From assembly GCA_030734395.1 (NCBI GenBank), contig JAUZTG010000020.1, forward strand, positions 1,550,001 to 1,614,000: a stretch of 64,000 nt of DNA, read 5' to 3'. The first letter of the stretch is position 1. The number at the start of each line of letters is the position of its first letter. Shown here piece by piece: positions 34,829-44,535 of this stretch. This DNA comes from Sarocladium kiliense (lineage: Eukaryota; Ascomycota; Sordariomycetes; Hypocreales; Sarocladiaceae). The notes below the pieces were generated by a model. That model was not told where the DNA came from and ran no database searches. It saw only the letters and a list, made by a program, of their open reading frames with translations. The translations under genes and the position numbers were made by a program.

Positions 34829-36054
34829 ATGGCTGAAGAAGATTATGAGATCGACTTCTACGGCGATGATGACCCAGTGGAAGAGCCGAAGCAGGAACAG
34901 GTGAACCAGAATGGCCAAAATCAATCAGAAGGCCCACGGAACGAGACAAATGATCAAAAGTCAAATGAGTCGCGGCCACAGGAGAGACACGACAGCGTCG
35001 ACGATCGAATGGATGATCAACGAGACCACGAGTATCACGACAATGCGCAAGAGCAATCTACCCAACAAGGATCCAAGAGAAAGACAGAGGACGAGGGACC
35101 AGTTGATCCTGGCGCCACAACAGCCCTGATGATCTCAGAATTGAATTGGTGGACAACGGACGACGACCTGCGAGGCTGGCTGCGAGATGGAGGCTGCGAG
35201 GATGGCGTCAAGGACATAACGTTCAGTGAACACAAGGTCAACGGCAAGAGCAAAGGGTAAGTCATAGCCATTGATTTCTCATGACGGACTGAGGAATGGA
35301 CCTGACCATTCAACGCAGTCAAACCTACGTCGAATTCGATTCTCTCCAAGCCGCAACAGCCGCGAAGCATCTAATCAGCCAAATGCCCACCGACAGCGGC
35401 AATCTCGGAAAGAAGATCTCCGCTGCGTACTGGAATACAAGCATGAACCCCTTCCGAACGTTGCCCAAAGACGCTCCGGCCCGGGGCGCCAAGGACCAGA
35501 CGCGTTCTACCTCCGGCTCCTATAACGATCGAGGAGGTTACAACAACAGTGGGGGCTACCGTGGCGGTCGTGGTGGTTTCAACGCGAACAGAGGAGGAAA
35601 CATGGGCCAGAACAACTACCAGCGGAACAACTACAACAATAACGCTGGTGGAATGGGCTACAACTCTGGGGGTTACAACAGCGGCATGCAGGGCAACTTC
35701 GGCTTTAACCCACGTGGAAACATGATGGGCGGTGGCATGAGAGGAGGTGGCATGCGTGGAGGGCGAGGCGGCCCGATGATGGGCATGAATATGGGCATGC
35801 CTATGGGCATGCCTGGTAACATGCCCCCAATGGGTATGATGGGCCCTGGTGGTATGCCAGGTACGTCTCTGTCCACTCGTCTTTAAACGACCAAAAGCTG
35901 ACTCAAATCGTCTGTAGCCTTCCAAGGAATGCCTCCCAACTTCGGCGGAGGTGGCGGCTTCGGCGGCTATCCACCTAACCAAGGAGGTGGTGGTGGCGGC
36001 GGCGGTGGTGACTGGGGAAACCCTCATGGAGCGAAGCGCCCACGACCAGAGTAG
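34829..36054 (+). CDS. RRM protein, CPSF6/7 (CFIm68)-like pre-mRNA cleavage factor subunit (368 aa)
   Basis: Three exons: 34829-35256, 35319-35860 and 35918-36054. An acidic N-terminus (EEDYEIDFYGDDDP) precedes an RRM (about 97-175) whose sequence matches the CFIm68/59 type: RNP2-like ALMISELNWWTTDDDL and RNP1-like KSKGQTYVEF, the latter split by intron 1. A Gly/Asn/Met-rich RGG-type tail follows, with GGRGGF and repeated Met-Gly-Met blocks, ending in a basic nuclear-type motif AKRPRPE. Such proteins bind RNA with CFIm25 and influence poly(A)-site choice in the nucleus. The Gly/Met tail is likely phase-separating (inference). Start context CACCATGG is ideal. Confidence 0.85.
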
Positions 36055-36472
36055 GCCTAATCGGTCCGTCAGCGCGAAGCCTTCGTTCGCATCACTGTTG
36101 TAAGATGTTGAAAACGGTCCTTCGAATATAGCCTCAGCTGGCTTTTGCTCATAATAGGAATGCGTTTGAAAGAGACTGGATGAGAAGGCGCGGAGGCACC
36201 AGGGTTGCTTTTTGTGCCTCGCCGAGAATATGGCGTGCTGCGAGTCGGCGTCGGCAAGAGAAGAAAAAGAAAAAGGGCAATTTTAGGAACCATGAGGCGT
36301 CTTTGATTTAAATCTGTAGCAACACAAACAAATACTCGGTAAAGTGCTCGTTCTTCGATGTTGTGTTTTGAATCTTGTGAAGTGCAGTATCTTGTGCGGC
36401 CATCTCATGTCGTCGGCGCTCGTCTATTCTGTTGCACATACCTAGCCTCTAGCATCGTGATCCTCTCGTAAG
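36055..36472. other. Intergenic region between convergent genes, 0.4 kb
   Basis: 3' untranslated flanks of the RRM gene (plus) and the SET gene (minus). Nothing else seen. Confidence 0.6.
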
Positions 36473-37660
36473 TCATCGCTCATGTTCTATGCCAGCAATA
36501 GTAGACACTACCAAGTCCTTGATCTGTAACCACCGAGACCTCAGAGTCTCTCTCATACCCTCTTCCCCAACCTTCAAACAATCAAGCTGTTTCAAGGTAG
36601 CGCGAATCTCCTTCTCATACACCCGAAGCACGGCCAATAATTCCTTGTCAGCTGCTTCGCGGTCTCGGTCTTCCTCCCTTATGCCTGAGACCACCTGCTT
36701 CCACTGTCTGTCCTCGAGGAATAGAGCGCGAAGAGCAACCTGCGTTCGGTAGCAGACAGGGGTGTCTGCGTCGAGTTTATATCCCGCCCAGAAACCGGCT
36801 TCCTCCAACTTGCTCTTCTGTGCAGTAGAGAAGCGCGGGCAGAGGTGTGCGTCGAGTGTGGTCTCGTCCCAGCGGTTGACGCCCGCAGGAAGGATGAACC
36901 CATATTCGGCGAGGAGCATGTCGTTCGAGTGGTTGCCGTACTGGATGAAGACTTCATCTCCAGGCTCATGTGCGTGCTTCGTCGTAATCGTGTAGTCATT
37001 GGCGTCAAAGGCGACTGAGCAACCACGGTTAGGATCGTGGTTGAAGAGATCAGCCACAGGCTGGAGTACCATGTGGTCGTCCTTGTGCAGTTTCTCGGTC
37101 TTCGGAGTGACGTGATAAAAGGTTCGACTGTTTACCAAATGCCAATTGTACAGGAAGTCACTCTCATCGATGCCTGGGTAGGTGGCGGTGACTCTTTTCC
37201 AGTCTTTCGCAGTCTTTGTCTGCTGCTGCTTGAGCACGGTTTTCGCAGCGTCTGGCAGCAGCTCTTGAAGGTCCTTGGGCCAGTAAAATGGCATACTCCG
37301 GGTAATCTCTTCTTTCGTGGGCATAACGGCTCTCCAGGGTTCGAAGTCTGGATCCTTCTCCAAACAAAGAGAGGCGGCGAGAATGCCATGAACGGTAGTG
37401 CCCTTCAGTTTACGCAGGATGGGTTTCCTGGTGTTGCTGATGGTCCTGAGCAGCCCTGAAGGCACCACAAGAATGGGCTCACCGATCTTTTGGACAGTGT
37501 CAGAGTAGATACGGAAGACGAAGACCCTCGCGGAACTCACCTCTATTCGCCGAGTAGCGACGAAACCGATACCACGGCCTGGAAGTGGTTTGGGAGCGAT
37601 GCCATTCATCTCGACCCCTCCGGCTTCAGCCCACTCAAGCAAGCTCTTAATGGCTTCCAT
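36473..37660 (-). CDS. SET-domain methyltransferase, SETD3/Rubisco-LSMT-like (377 aa)
   Basis: Exons 37660-37541 and 37486-36473. The 54-nt intron (GTGAGT, branch CTGAC, acceptor AAAAG) is a multiple of three and stop-free, so a naive reading adds 18 residues. Removing it restores RRIEIGEPILVVPSGLL, the normal SET beta-strand. The SET domain has the split arrangement of this class: GRGIGFVATR near the N-terminus, then DLFNHDPNRGCSV (the NH motif of the SAM site) and QYGNHSNDMLLAEYGF. A helical Rubisco-LSMT substrate-binding domain forms the C-terminus. Relatives methylate lysine on ribosomal proteins or histidine on actin; the substrate here is not deducible. It diverges from COQ4. Confidence 0.85.
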   Translation of the reverse strand: MEAIKSLLEWAEAGGVEMNGIAPKPLPGRGIGFVATRRIEVSSARVFVFRIYSDTVQKIGEPILVVPSGLLRTISNTRKPILRKLKGTTVHGILAASLCLEKDPDFEPWRAVMPTKEEITRSMPFYWPKDLQELLPDAAKTVLKQQQTKTAKDWKRVTATYPGIDESDFLYNWHLVNSRTFYHVTPKTEKLHKDDHMVLQPVADLFNHDPNRGCSVAFDANDYTITTKHAHEPGDEVFIQYGNHSNDMLLAEYGFILPAGVNRWDETTLDAHLCPRFSTAQKSKLEEAGFWAGYKLDADTPVCYRTQVALRALFLEDRQWKQVVSGIREEDRDREAADKELLAVLRVYEKEIRATLKQLDCLKVGEEGMRETLRSRWLQIKDLVVSTIAGIEHER

Positions 37661-38274
37661 CTTAGGTCAATGTTTCCGGGGGTGACCTATGTAGCATATG
37701 CTTCGATCTAGGAAGGTGTTTGGTGTACCCAGTTTCACGTCACAGTTTCAACTGCCATGAGAAAGGATGAAGATGCAGCATTGGCGTCATCAGTTCCTAT
37801 GTGAAGCCTTGCATGGTAATTGAAGTATCTGATGGTTTACACTTGTCGATGTGCGGGTCCTGGGGAAGAGGTCGGTGAGGATGAAAGAGGGAAGATTTGC
37901 TGCAGCCACTGACTTGGTGCGGAACGAAGCAATAAGCAAGGGACTGTGTTCCTCATGGTAGGAATGAGTTCTGTGGTCAGAATTGCGCCCAAGCCTCCAT
38001 TATACCGCCAGAAACATGAGACGCTTTCTCATCGATGGGAAAGTTCAAGACAACATCTCCGCATATGTACTTTGCTTCGAGGTAGAGTCGGTACCTGAGT
38101 GTACGTTAGCTGTGCGTCCCGATCGGCTCGATCCGTCACCACGCCATCCGTCGCTTCTGCCCCACAGTCGCATCCAAGCAGCGACCCTTCCTCGGCATCG
38201 AACCACCTACCACTTCGACATCGATACCACGATTTCCGCCTTTTTCGAGCATAGCTCAGCCTCGGCCAGACAGA
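37661..38274. promoter_or_regulatory. Divergent promoter region of the SET gene and COQ4
   Basis: 614 nt separating two start codons that point away from each other; it must contain both promoters. No canonical TATA box; a pyrimidine-rich stretch precedes COQ4. A longer plus-strand frame crossing into COQ4 is out of register with it and is rejected. Confidence 0.5.
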
Positions 38275-39201
38275 ATGGAGGCTGCTGTGTCAGCTGTACG
38301 ACCTGTAGCGGCGGCTCGCCGAGCTCTGCTCCAGAAGGGCGTCTGCGCTGCTTGCGCATCCTCGACATCACGACCGTTCTCAGCTCTCAACAGACCTCCT
38401 CCAAATTATCCTGGACATGTTCCCCTTACGAGAGTCGAACGCGCCGGTCTGGCCCTCGGCTCCGGTATCATGTCTCTGATCAACCCTTACAGGCACGGTA
38501 TGGCTTATCTTTCCCGGACAGACCCCAGCTGTTCAATCTAATCTTGAGTCCTAGACCTCATTGCTGCCGTCGGCGAGTCCACCGCAACGCCTTACTTCAT
38601 CTACCGCCTCCGCGACGCCATGCTCTCCTCCCCGACCGGCCGCCGTATTCTTCGTGTCCGCCCGAGGCTCAACTCCAAGACCCTCAACGTTCCTTACCTC
38701 CGCACCCTTCCCCCAAACACCGTTGGCCGCGCTTATGTAGACTGGCTGGACCGGGAAGGAGTCAGCCCAGACACCCGCGCCGACGTTCGCTACATCGACG
38801 ATGAAGAATGCGCCTACGTGATGCAACGATACCGCGAATGTCACGACTTTTACCATGCGATCACTGGTTTACCGATCGTGAAGGAGGGAGAGGTTGCGCT
38901 CAAGGCTTTCGAGTTCGCGAATACGTTGTTGCCCATGACAGGGCTGAGTATGTTGGCAGTCGGAACTATGAAGCCAGCGGAGCGGAAACGATTCTGGACG
39001 GTGTATCTGCCTTGGGCTTTGAGGAATGGCGCAAGGAGTCAGGAGGTGATCAATGTCTTCTGGGAGGAACAGCTGGAGCGGGATGTTGGTGAGTTGAGAG
39101 CAGAGCTTGGGATTGAGCAGCCGCCGGATCTGAGAGCTATCCGGAAGAGGGAGAAGGCAGAGAAAAAGCGTCTGAAGGAGATCAAAGAGCACGGCATTTA
39201 G
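38275..39201 (+). CDS. COQ4: Ubiquinone biosynthesis protein COQ4, mitochondrial (289 aa)
   Basis: Exons 38275-38497 and 38555-39201 (GTATGG...CCTAG, phase 1) join INPYRH to DLIAAVGE. The N-terminal 40 residues are rich in Ala/Arg/Ser without acids, a mitochondrial presequence. The body shows the family pattern: VPLTRVERAGLALGSG, FIYRLRDAML, then the metal-binding motif HDFYH at 171-175, whose ligands characterise COQ4. COQ4 is a matrix-side inner-membrane protein that scaffolds the CoQ synthome and has been implicated in C1 decarboxylation/hydroxylation of CoQ precursors. The Lys/Glu-rich C-terminal extension is common in fungi. Length is normal for filamentous fungi. Confidence 0.95.
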
Positions 39202-39395
39202 TTGCCCCTCGCCAAACTTGTCATTTCAGCATACTGTAGTTGTACAAAAGCCATAGACGCAAGTCATGTATCAACAGAGATCATCATCGTTGCAGCAGGT
39301 GACTTTTCATGAATCGCCCGCTCTCCTCCTTCACTGGGGTATATCACCTCCAAATATGCCTCACTCATTGCTGGCCCCAGGCAAATCATCCTCGC

Positions 39396-39934
39396 TTACA
39401 GATCCAGAAGGTCGTCATCATCGTCGTCCCACGCCTTCCGCCTGCTCACCACAATCTTCTCCTCCTCCTTGTTGTCAGCCACCGCATTCAACAGCTCCTT
39501 GAGTTGCTCTTCCGTCACCTTTTGCCTCAGTTGACCAGTTTGTGCCAGCATAATCAGTCTGTTTTCGACGTCGGTTGCGCGCTGCTCCTTGACGAGTCGG
39601 ATACGACCAAGACGGTCTGCTGCTTCGGGGTGGAGAATTTGATTGAGGATGTGCTGTCGAGCTTCGTCTTGCTTCCTAACAAGGAGATTGGCGAGATTAG
39701 TGACCAAATTCTGAAGGGCTCCGTTGTGGATGAACTCACTGTCGCTTTTGCTCGTCATCTTGTCCACCACCGCCACCACCACCAGCGCCTCCAATCTTCC
39801 CCCCACTACCACTGCCGCCGCCCTGTGACTTCAGTTGCTCGAGACGAGCCTTTCGAATCTATAGCAGTGTCAGTAGGTATTGCTCTTAGCTTCGGAGCAA
39901 AGAAACGTACTTGGTCCAGCTCAGATTCGTCCAT
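39396..39934 (-). CDS. PDCD5/TFAR19 family protein (140 aa)
   Basis: Three exons: 39934-39911 (8 codons), 39858-39740 and 39675-39396. The N-terminus MDESELDQIRKARLEQLKSQ is the typical PDCD5 start, followed by a Gly-rich linker. The core three-helix domain reads DEARQHILNQILHPEAADRL, GRIRLVKEQ, then GQLRQKVTEEQLKELL, ending in a Lys-rich and Asp-rich tail. PDCD5 and its archaeal and yeast relatives bind DNA weakly and interact with the chaperonin TRiC/CCT. The middle intron must be spliced at CGACA/GTGAGT to avoid an early stop. The gene converges on COQ4 with under 200 nt between them. Confidence 0.92.
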
Positions 39935-40773
39935 GGTCAAAGCTATTGGCAGGTATTGCGGCTATGGAGCTTGCCAGTCGCGGGGTTCTAGAGGCATCCA
40001 AATGTTCGGAGGGGCACTATGGCCTGACGACGTGAACGTCACGTGACGGAATTGAACAGCAACTGCCATACTTCAACACCACTTCCGTCGTATCATTATG
40101 ACAATGTCAGAATGAAATGCTTCGCCCTTAATTTTACGAGCTTGAAAGGTTGGAGGGAAGCTCAGACCGGCGTTGGGACGGAGAGACGTCTGCTCTCCCC
40201 GGGGTAGTAGTCGGCGTAACCTCTTGTCAAAGAAAGTCAGGTTCCCCCTAGCCACTCCCAAGCACTTCACTATCTGTCAAATAATCTTCGTTTTGCACCT
40301 CTAGCTGCTCATTGGTACGCCTCGAGCTCTGATGATGCCCTCCTGATACTCTCTCCTACTCATCGTAGTCATTCTCGTTACAAATAGTGCCTGCCAGCGA
40401 AGACGATGATGCTCGTTGCCTTGACACTGAGTCTCGGCTGGTGTCGAAGCTATGAGCCTTGCCATCTTTCCTGTGTCCAAAGACTTCACAAAGGCAACTT
40501 ATCCAGCAAAGTGAAGACTCATATCACCGAAGCGAGGGTTATGATGATGAATAACAAGGACTACTTCGTCATTGTGGTGGCAACACCGATTGTCACCGTA
40601 GGGCGGATGGGAAACTTGTCATGTCCTAGGCTGTTGCACACGATGTGCTTAAGTGTTCGGTTTCTGATCGAATTGATAAGTATGTATGATTGTTGTACAC
40701 ATTAGTACATTGTATGTGAGGTGATATGTACAAGGTCTAAATTGGTGACAGGCCAGGCCGTTGCCATGCTTTA
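39935..40773. other. Intergenic region, 0.84 kb
   Basis: Upstream of the PDCD5 gene and downstream of the PanE/Cbs2-like gene. No gene or clear element recognised. Confidence 0.55.
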
Positions 40774-42342
40774 CTACCTCCAGCGATGTGTTCGCCGGCC
40801 TGTTTCAAGGTCTTCCAGACTGGTCGCCGTATTATGATGCAACCCATGCCTAAGCTCGAAATCCAAAGGGAAGGATACTTCACGAAACGGAATGTCCAGC
40901 TCCCTCTCCCTTCTGGCCAGAACGCTTTTCGCGTGAATAGCGTGTACTATCGTCTCCAGCCTGGGCATAGCGACGCCCAACTTCTTGCCACGTCGCATGA
41001 AGTACTGTACAGTGTGTTCCACGCCTGTTGGCAAACACATCTCGATCCTCCGGGACAGATTGCAGGGCATGTTGCGACGGGCTCCAATCTCATTGAGCAT
41101 TGCCTTTGCAGCGATAAAGTTGTCACCCATGAACACACGGGCTTGGGGTCCCTGCATCTCCGGAGCCACGCGTGTGAGAGTCTTGAGTTCGTCGAGGAGC
41201 CCGTTCATGAGCCTGAGCGCAGGCTTGTTATACTGCATCTCCTCATACTTTATGTCGAAGAATGTGCAGACCGGTTCGACGACGGTATCGAAGACGACAG
41301 AGGGAAGCTTCTTGGCGATCCAGTCCGAGTAACTGGAAATCTCTGTCGAAAGCTCAGGTGCCGCACTCAGGGTCTTGTAAATGCCGACTTCTTCCCACAC
41401 CGTCTTCTCCTGGGTTTCTTCCGTGGCGTGCTTGTATGGCTTGTGTTCGTAGAGGTTAAGGACGCCCTCTTTCAGCTGCCTGACGCCAACAAGTCGCCGG
41501 TATCTTGCTAGCTTGTGGCTCAGGTGGCCGCCGTATAGTCGAGGGAGACCGTCAATACCATCATTAAGAAACTGCCTTCTTACATCCTCCAACACACCAA
41601 GCCCATCATGCACAACGCACACGTTGGTTTCGGGGGTAATCTGGCTGGAGATTGACTTCAGGGATTTTAAAGCAGCGCGTTCTGTGACGATAAGATTCGA
41701 AATCGGTTCCTCGCTCTGGCCGATCGTCTCCTGTTTGAGTTCCCGTTTGACAGGCGGGAGGTACCCTTTAGTCCCGTCGGTCCTAGAGCGCTGTACTGAT
41801 TGGTATCTCGCTTGTGGGTTCGGCTTCCACGTCAACATGCTAACGGCATCGTAAACACCAGATAAGGCATGCGCGATGAATGTCGATCGTTCATCCTGAC
41901 CAAGGATATGGATTTTCGGGCCCGATGTTGACCTTGCGTCTTCGGCAGATATGAGAACCTCCGGAATATGGTACTTCGATACGATGCCGGGTGAAGTCTG
42001 GGCGGGTACAGCCAGCGAAGACGTTTGCGGAGAGTGTGATGCGGAATGACTGGTGGTCGTGATGGTCGGGGGTTTTGGCTGATTCTTTGATTTGTGTAGG
42101 TCTCGTATCGTTTCTGTCTCGGAGGACTTGACAGCAGCAGCAAGATCGAATGGCGATCTACTTCTTGCGTCGGGTTGTGAAGATTGTTTTGGGGTCTCGG
42201 TATGCACGGTGCCGTAGCATCGTTGGGCCACCCGGCCCCCGCTGTGGTCACCTTGTACACATCTTCTGCAGGTCTGTGATATCCGCGCCGTTACCCGAGG
42301 TCGCATTACTCCAGCCACGCCGGGCTGCTGGTGGAAAGGCAA
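40774..42342 (-). CDS. Mitochondrial ketopantoate-reductase-like protein (PanE/ApbA fold), possibly Cbs2-like (522 aa)
   Basis: Single exon. A basic, Ser/Thr/Arg-rich N-terminus of about 140 residues includes a likely presequence (MRPRVTARISQTCRRC from the alternative start at 42306). Around residue 145 begins a Rossmann-like strand PKIHILGQDERSTFIAHAL, where true ketopantoate reductases have GxGxxG; the glycines are lost, so NADPH binding is doubtful. The C-terminal helical domain keeps the family shape (FDIKYEEMQYNKPALRLMNGLL, then GVEHTVQYFMRRG). Yeast Cbs2, a translational activator of cytochrome b mRNA, is a known degenerate member of this fold. Either a divergent enzyme or such an activator is possible; I favour a non-enzymatic mitochondrial role. 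Confidence 0.6.
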   Translation of the reverse strand: MPFHQQPGVAGVMRPRVTARISQTCRRCVQGDHSGGRVAQRCYGTVHTETPKQSSQPDARSRSPFDLAAAVKSSETETIRDLHKSKNQPKPPTITTTSHSASHSPQTSSLAVPAQTSPGIVSKYHIPEVLISAEDARSTSGPKIHILGQDERSTFIAHALSGVYDAVSMLTWKPNPQARYQSVQRSRTDGTKGYLPPVKRELKQETIGQSEEPISNLIVTERAALKSLKSISSQITPETNVCVVHDGLGVLEDVRRQFLNDGIDGLPRLYGGHLSHKLARYRRLVGVRQLKEGVLNLYEHKPYKHATEETQEKTVWEEVGIYKTLSAAPELSTEISSYSDWIAKKLPSVVFDTVVEPVCTFFDIKYEEMQYNKPALRLMNGLLDELKTLTRVAPEMQGPQARVFMGDNFIAAKAMLNEIGARRNMPCNLSRRIEMCLPTGVEHTVQYFMRRGKKLGVAMPRLETIVHAIHAKSVLARRERELDIPFREVSFPLDFELRHGLHHNTATSLEDLETGRRTHRWR

Positions 42343-42790
42343 GAGCTGTTGTTGAGCAGCTCGTGCTAGAGGTCGAAGATTATGGAGGCGTTGTGTCGCC
42401 GAACTCGAAGTCGGTCAACAAGAAAGACCGTGAGCGTGCGAGTCTTCGGATTTGCCCTCAGGCGAGTGTTCAAGGCTGGCGACGGAATGAGCGACAAAGG
42501 AGAAGGCTGTTCGGATATGCGCAAGTTTTTGGGATGGATGACGGGTGGACGATATGCGGCGCCAGGGATTGGCCCAACACGGATTTTCTCTCCTTTGCCA
42601 TCCTCGCTCCACCCGAGGTCCCTACGCCGGCCGAAACCCCACTTGATGCATATTTCTGACAGCTGCATTTGGGCTTGGGTCTCTGGCGCAGTATCGATTT
42701 TCAAGGTCAAAGCAACACACATTGAAACACAGCATATCGCGACTGCAAACTCCTAATCTCATCGCTGTCATCCGAAAACTTACATTCACG
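42343..42790. promoter_or_regulatory. Divergent promoter region of the PanE-like gene and the RRP47-like gene
   Basis: 448 nt between two outward-facing start codons. No TATA box. Short frames on both strands here lack support. Confidence 0.5.
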
Positions 42791-43440
42791 ATGGCGGACG
42801 TTAAGGATATCAGTCCCGACCTCGAGAGGCTGGATGATCAGATCGACGACCTCGAAGACGCCCTCGAGCCGCTCCTGGAAAACCTTGAGGACCTCTCATC
42901 ACAGCTCCCACTACTCGACAAGGCGAAGCTGTTCTCACTGACCGCATATGCCATTGAATCGATGCTTTTCTGTATGACTCAATACAATCATTATTGAATG
43001 AATGGCAATCAGCTAACGTATTGCAGCATCACTAAAGATCGACGGCAGCGACGCTCAAAACCACGCCGTATATGGTGAGCTCAAGCGCATCCAGCAGTAT
43101 TTTGCCAAAATCAAGGCAGCGGAGGAGCCTGCCGGTCAAAGAAGCACTACTGTCAACCAAGAGGCAGCAGCCCGAATTCTCAAGAATGATCTGGTATGAT
43201 CATCGTGTCCTTGTTCATCTCTCAGAGCTGACCTCTCCGCAGTCCGATAACAAGACCCTTAGCAGCAAACTTGCGCAAAAGATCGCCGAAGAGCGTGCCA
43301 AGGCTCTTCTGAAGTCTGTCGAGAATGGTGGTGGCAAGAAGAGGCCTGCTGAGGAAGCTTCGACATCTGCCGCTAAAGAAGATGACAAGAAGTCGAGCAA
43401 GAAGCACAAGAGCAAGGGGAAGAACAAGAGCAAGCGCTGA
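42791..43440 (+). CDS. LRP1: Exosome cofactor RRP47/LRP1 (C1D family, Sas10/Utp3 domain), 181 aa
   Basis: Three exons: 42791-42971, 43027-43193 and 43243-43440. The N-terminal half is a helical bundle (LERLDDQIDDLEDALEPLL, then LPLLDKAKLFSLTAYAIESM), the Sas10/Utp3/C1D domain. The segment HAVYGELKRIQQYFAKIKAAE is highly typical of C1D/Rrp47 and is followed by a conserved helix (NQEAAARILKNDL). The C-terminus is a Lys/Ser tail (KKSSKKHKSKGKNKSKR) for RNA binding and nuclear localisation. Rrp47 binds Rrp6 and supports 3' processing of snoRNAs and 5.8S rRNA by the nuclear exosome. Length and layout are normal. Confidence 0.92.
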
Positions 43441-44063
43441 GATCTGCACGTTTCGAACGATCCCTTCAAAGGGCACCGAAAGTGTAACGCTTGCATAGTG
43501 ACGTTGGCTTCGGTATCATTGTGCCTGTTGGCTCAGTGAAAGCCACACAAACTTGCCCACCGTGCAAGGCTTGGGAGAGTCGCACATCGCACGGCTCACC
43601 AGCTGTCGCCACTATCTCAGCAATCGCCTTCCTAGGCACCCCAGGCATAACTATGCCTTTACGTCCACTCCTGGTTCGAAGGCTGAGCCGTCACTGCTTA
43701 TCCCGTATGGAAGCATCGAACGGAGAGGGGGCGCGGCGACCAGGACCCGAGCCGAGTGTTTTGCATTATTTCAAGCGCCGGGATCAAGCACCACGAAGAG
43801 ATTGAAGGCGCAGGTTGAGGTAGTGAGGGCACTTGATGCATTAAGCCCTCGTATTGTCGGCCCGCTCAACTGTGGGCTGGTCACTTACAGTCGGCAGATT
43901 CTAGAGGTGATAGCCCATTCACCAGATCCTGACTACACAATAATGACAATGATGCAACTTGTGAATTACTATTACTTGTGCTATTTCTTATTTCTTCCGG
44001 CGTGCATTCGGCAGTCTTTTCCTACAGTCCTAATTGTGATTAGGCCCTCAAGCATGTCTTTAC
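43441..44063. other. Intergenic region between convergent genes, 0.6 kb
   Basis: 3' flanks of the RRP47-like gene and the minus-strand orphan. A plus-strand frame of 180 codons at 43553-44095 has no motif and is not supported. Confidence 0.5.
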
Positions 44064-44535
44064 TCAGAGATCTTCCTCCTTTTCGCACTTCCTAACCTCG
44101 TACTCAACAGTGTCGTTGCCAGTCTTCCAGACCTTGGGCTTGAAGTCAAGGTACACGAGCTCGTTCTTCTCGGGCTTCCATTCGCCGTTGGTGTCCCGGT
44201 AGTAGACCATCTCGCCGCTTCCAGCGTCGCGAACCTCGACAGTCGTGTGGGAGAAGGTGCCGTCCGTGGTCCATTCAAGTGTGTAGCATCCGTCAGCCTT
44301 GACAGCGAAGGGCTTGGAGCACCGAACATTTCCGTCGCTGTCGATGCACTTCTCGACGGCGTAGTCGAGTACTTTGCCCTTCGAGACAGTCTTGCCACCA
44401 TCGAGGATATCTGTGTACATAGAGTTAGGAGAATGAGGATGGAGGTTGGTGTTCTGCCGGAGAATACGTACCGGTTGCCATCCCTGCGAGGGCCAACCCA
44501 CCCGCGACGAGCTTCTGGGTATCGGGAATATACAT
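44064..44535 (-). CDS. Uncharacterised small protein with three cysteines (136 aa)
   Basis: Exons 44535-44472 and 44410-44064 (GTACGT...ACACAG, phase 1). The N-terminus MYIPDTQKLVAGGLALAGMA is weakly hydrophobic, not a convincing signal peptide. The body is predicted all-beta, with alternating polar/hydrophobic strands: AVEKCIDSDGNVRCSKPF, then GCYTLEWTTDGTFSHTTVEV, then GEMVYYRDTNGEWKPEKNEL. It ends in an acidic/basic tail. The strand pattern suggests a small beta-sandwich or beta-barrel. I do not recognise a family. Good splice sites and codon-like composition make it a likely real gene; non-classical secretion cannot be excluded. Confidence 0.65.

Noticed and set aside
38190..38215. Segment resembling a tRNA B-box (ATCGAACCACC)
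   Set aside because: No A-box or acceptor stem at the required distances; lies in the COQ4 promoter.
37983..38804. 273-codon plus-strand frame over the COQ4 promoter and first exon
   Set aside because: Out of register with COQ4 and low-complexity Arg/Pro/Ser composition; it is the shifted reading of COQ4 coding DNA.
40786..41511. 241-codon frame antisense to the PanE/Cbs2-like gene
   Set aside because: Antisense shadow without motif.
43553..44095. 180-codon plus-strand frame between the RRP47-like gene and the orphan
   Set aside because: No domain, runs into the opposite-strand gene, and composition does not look coding.
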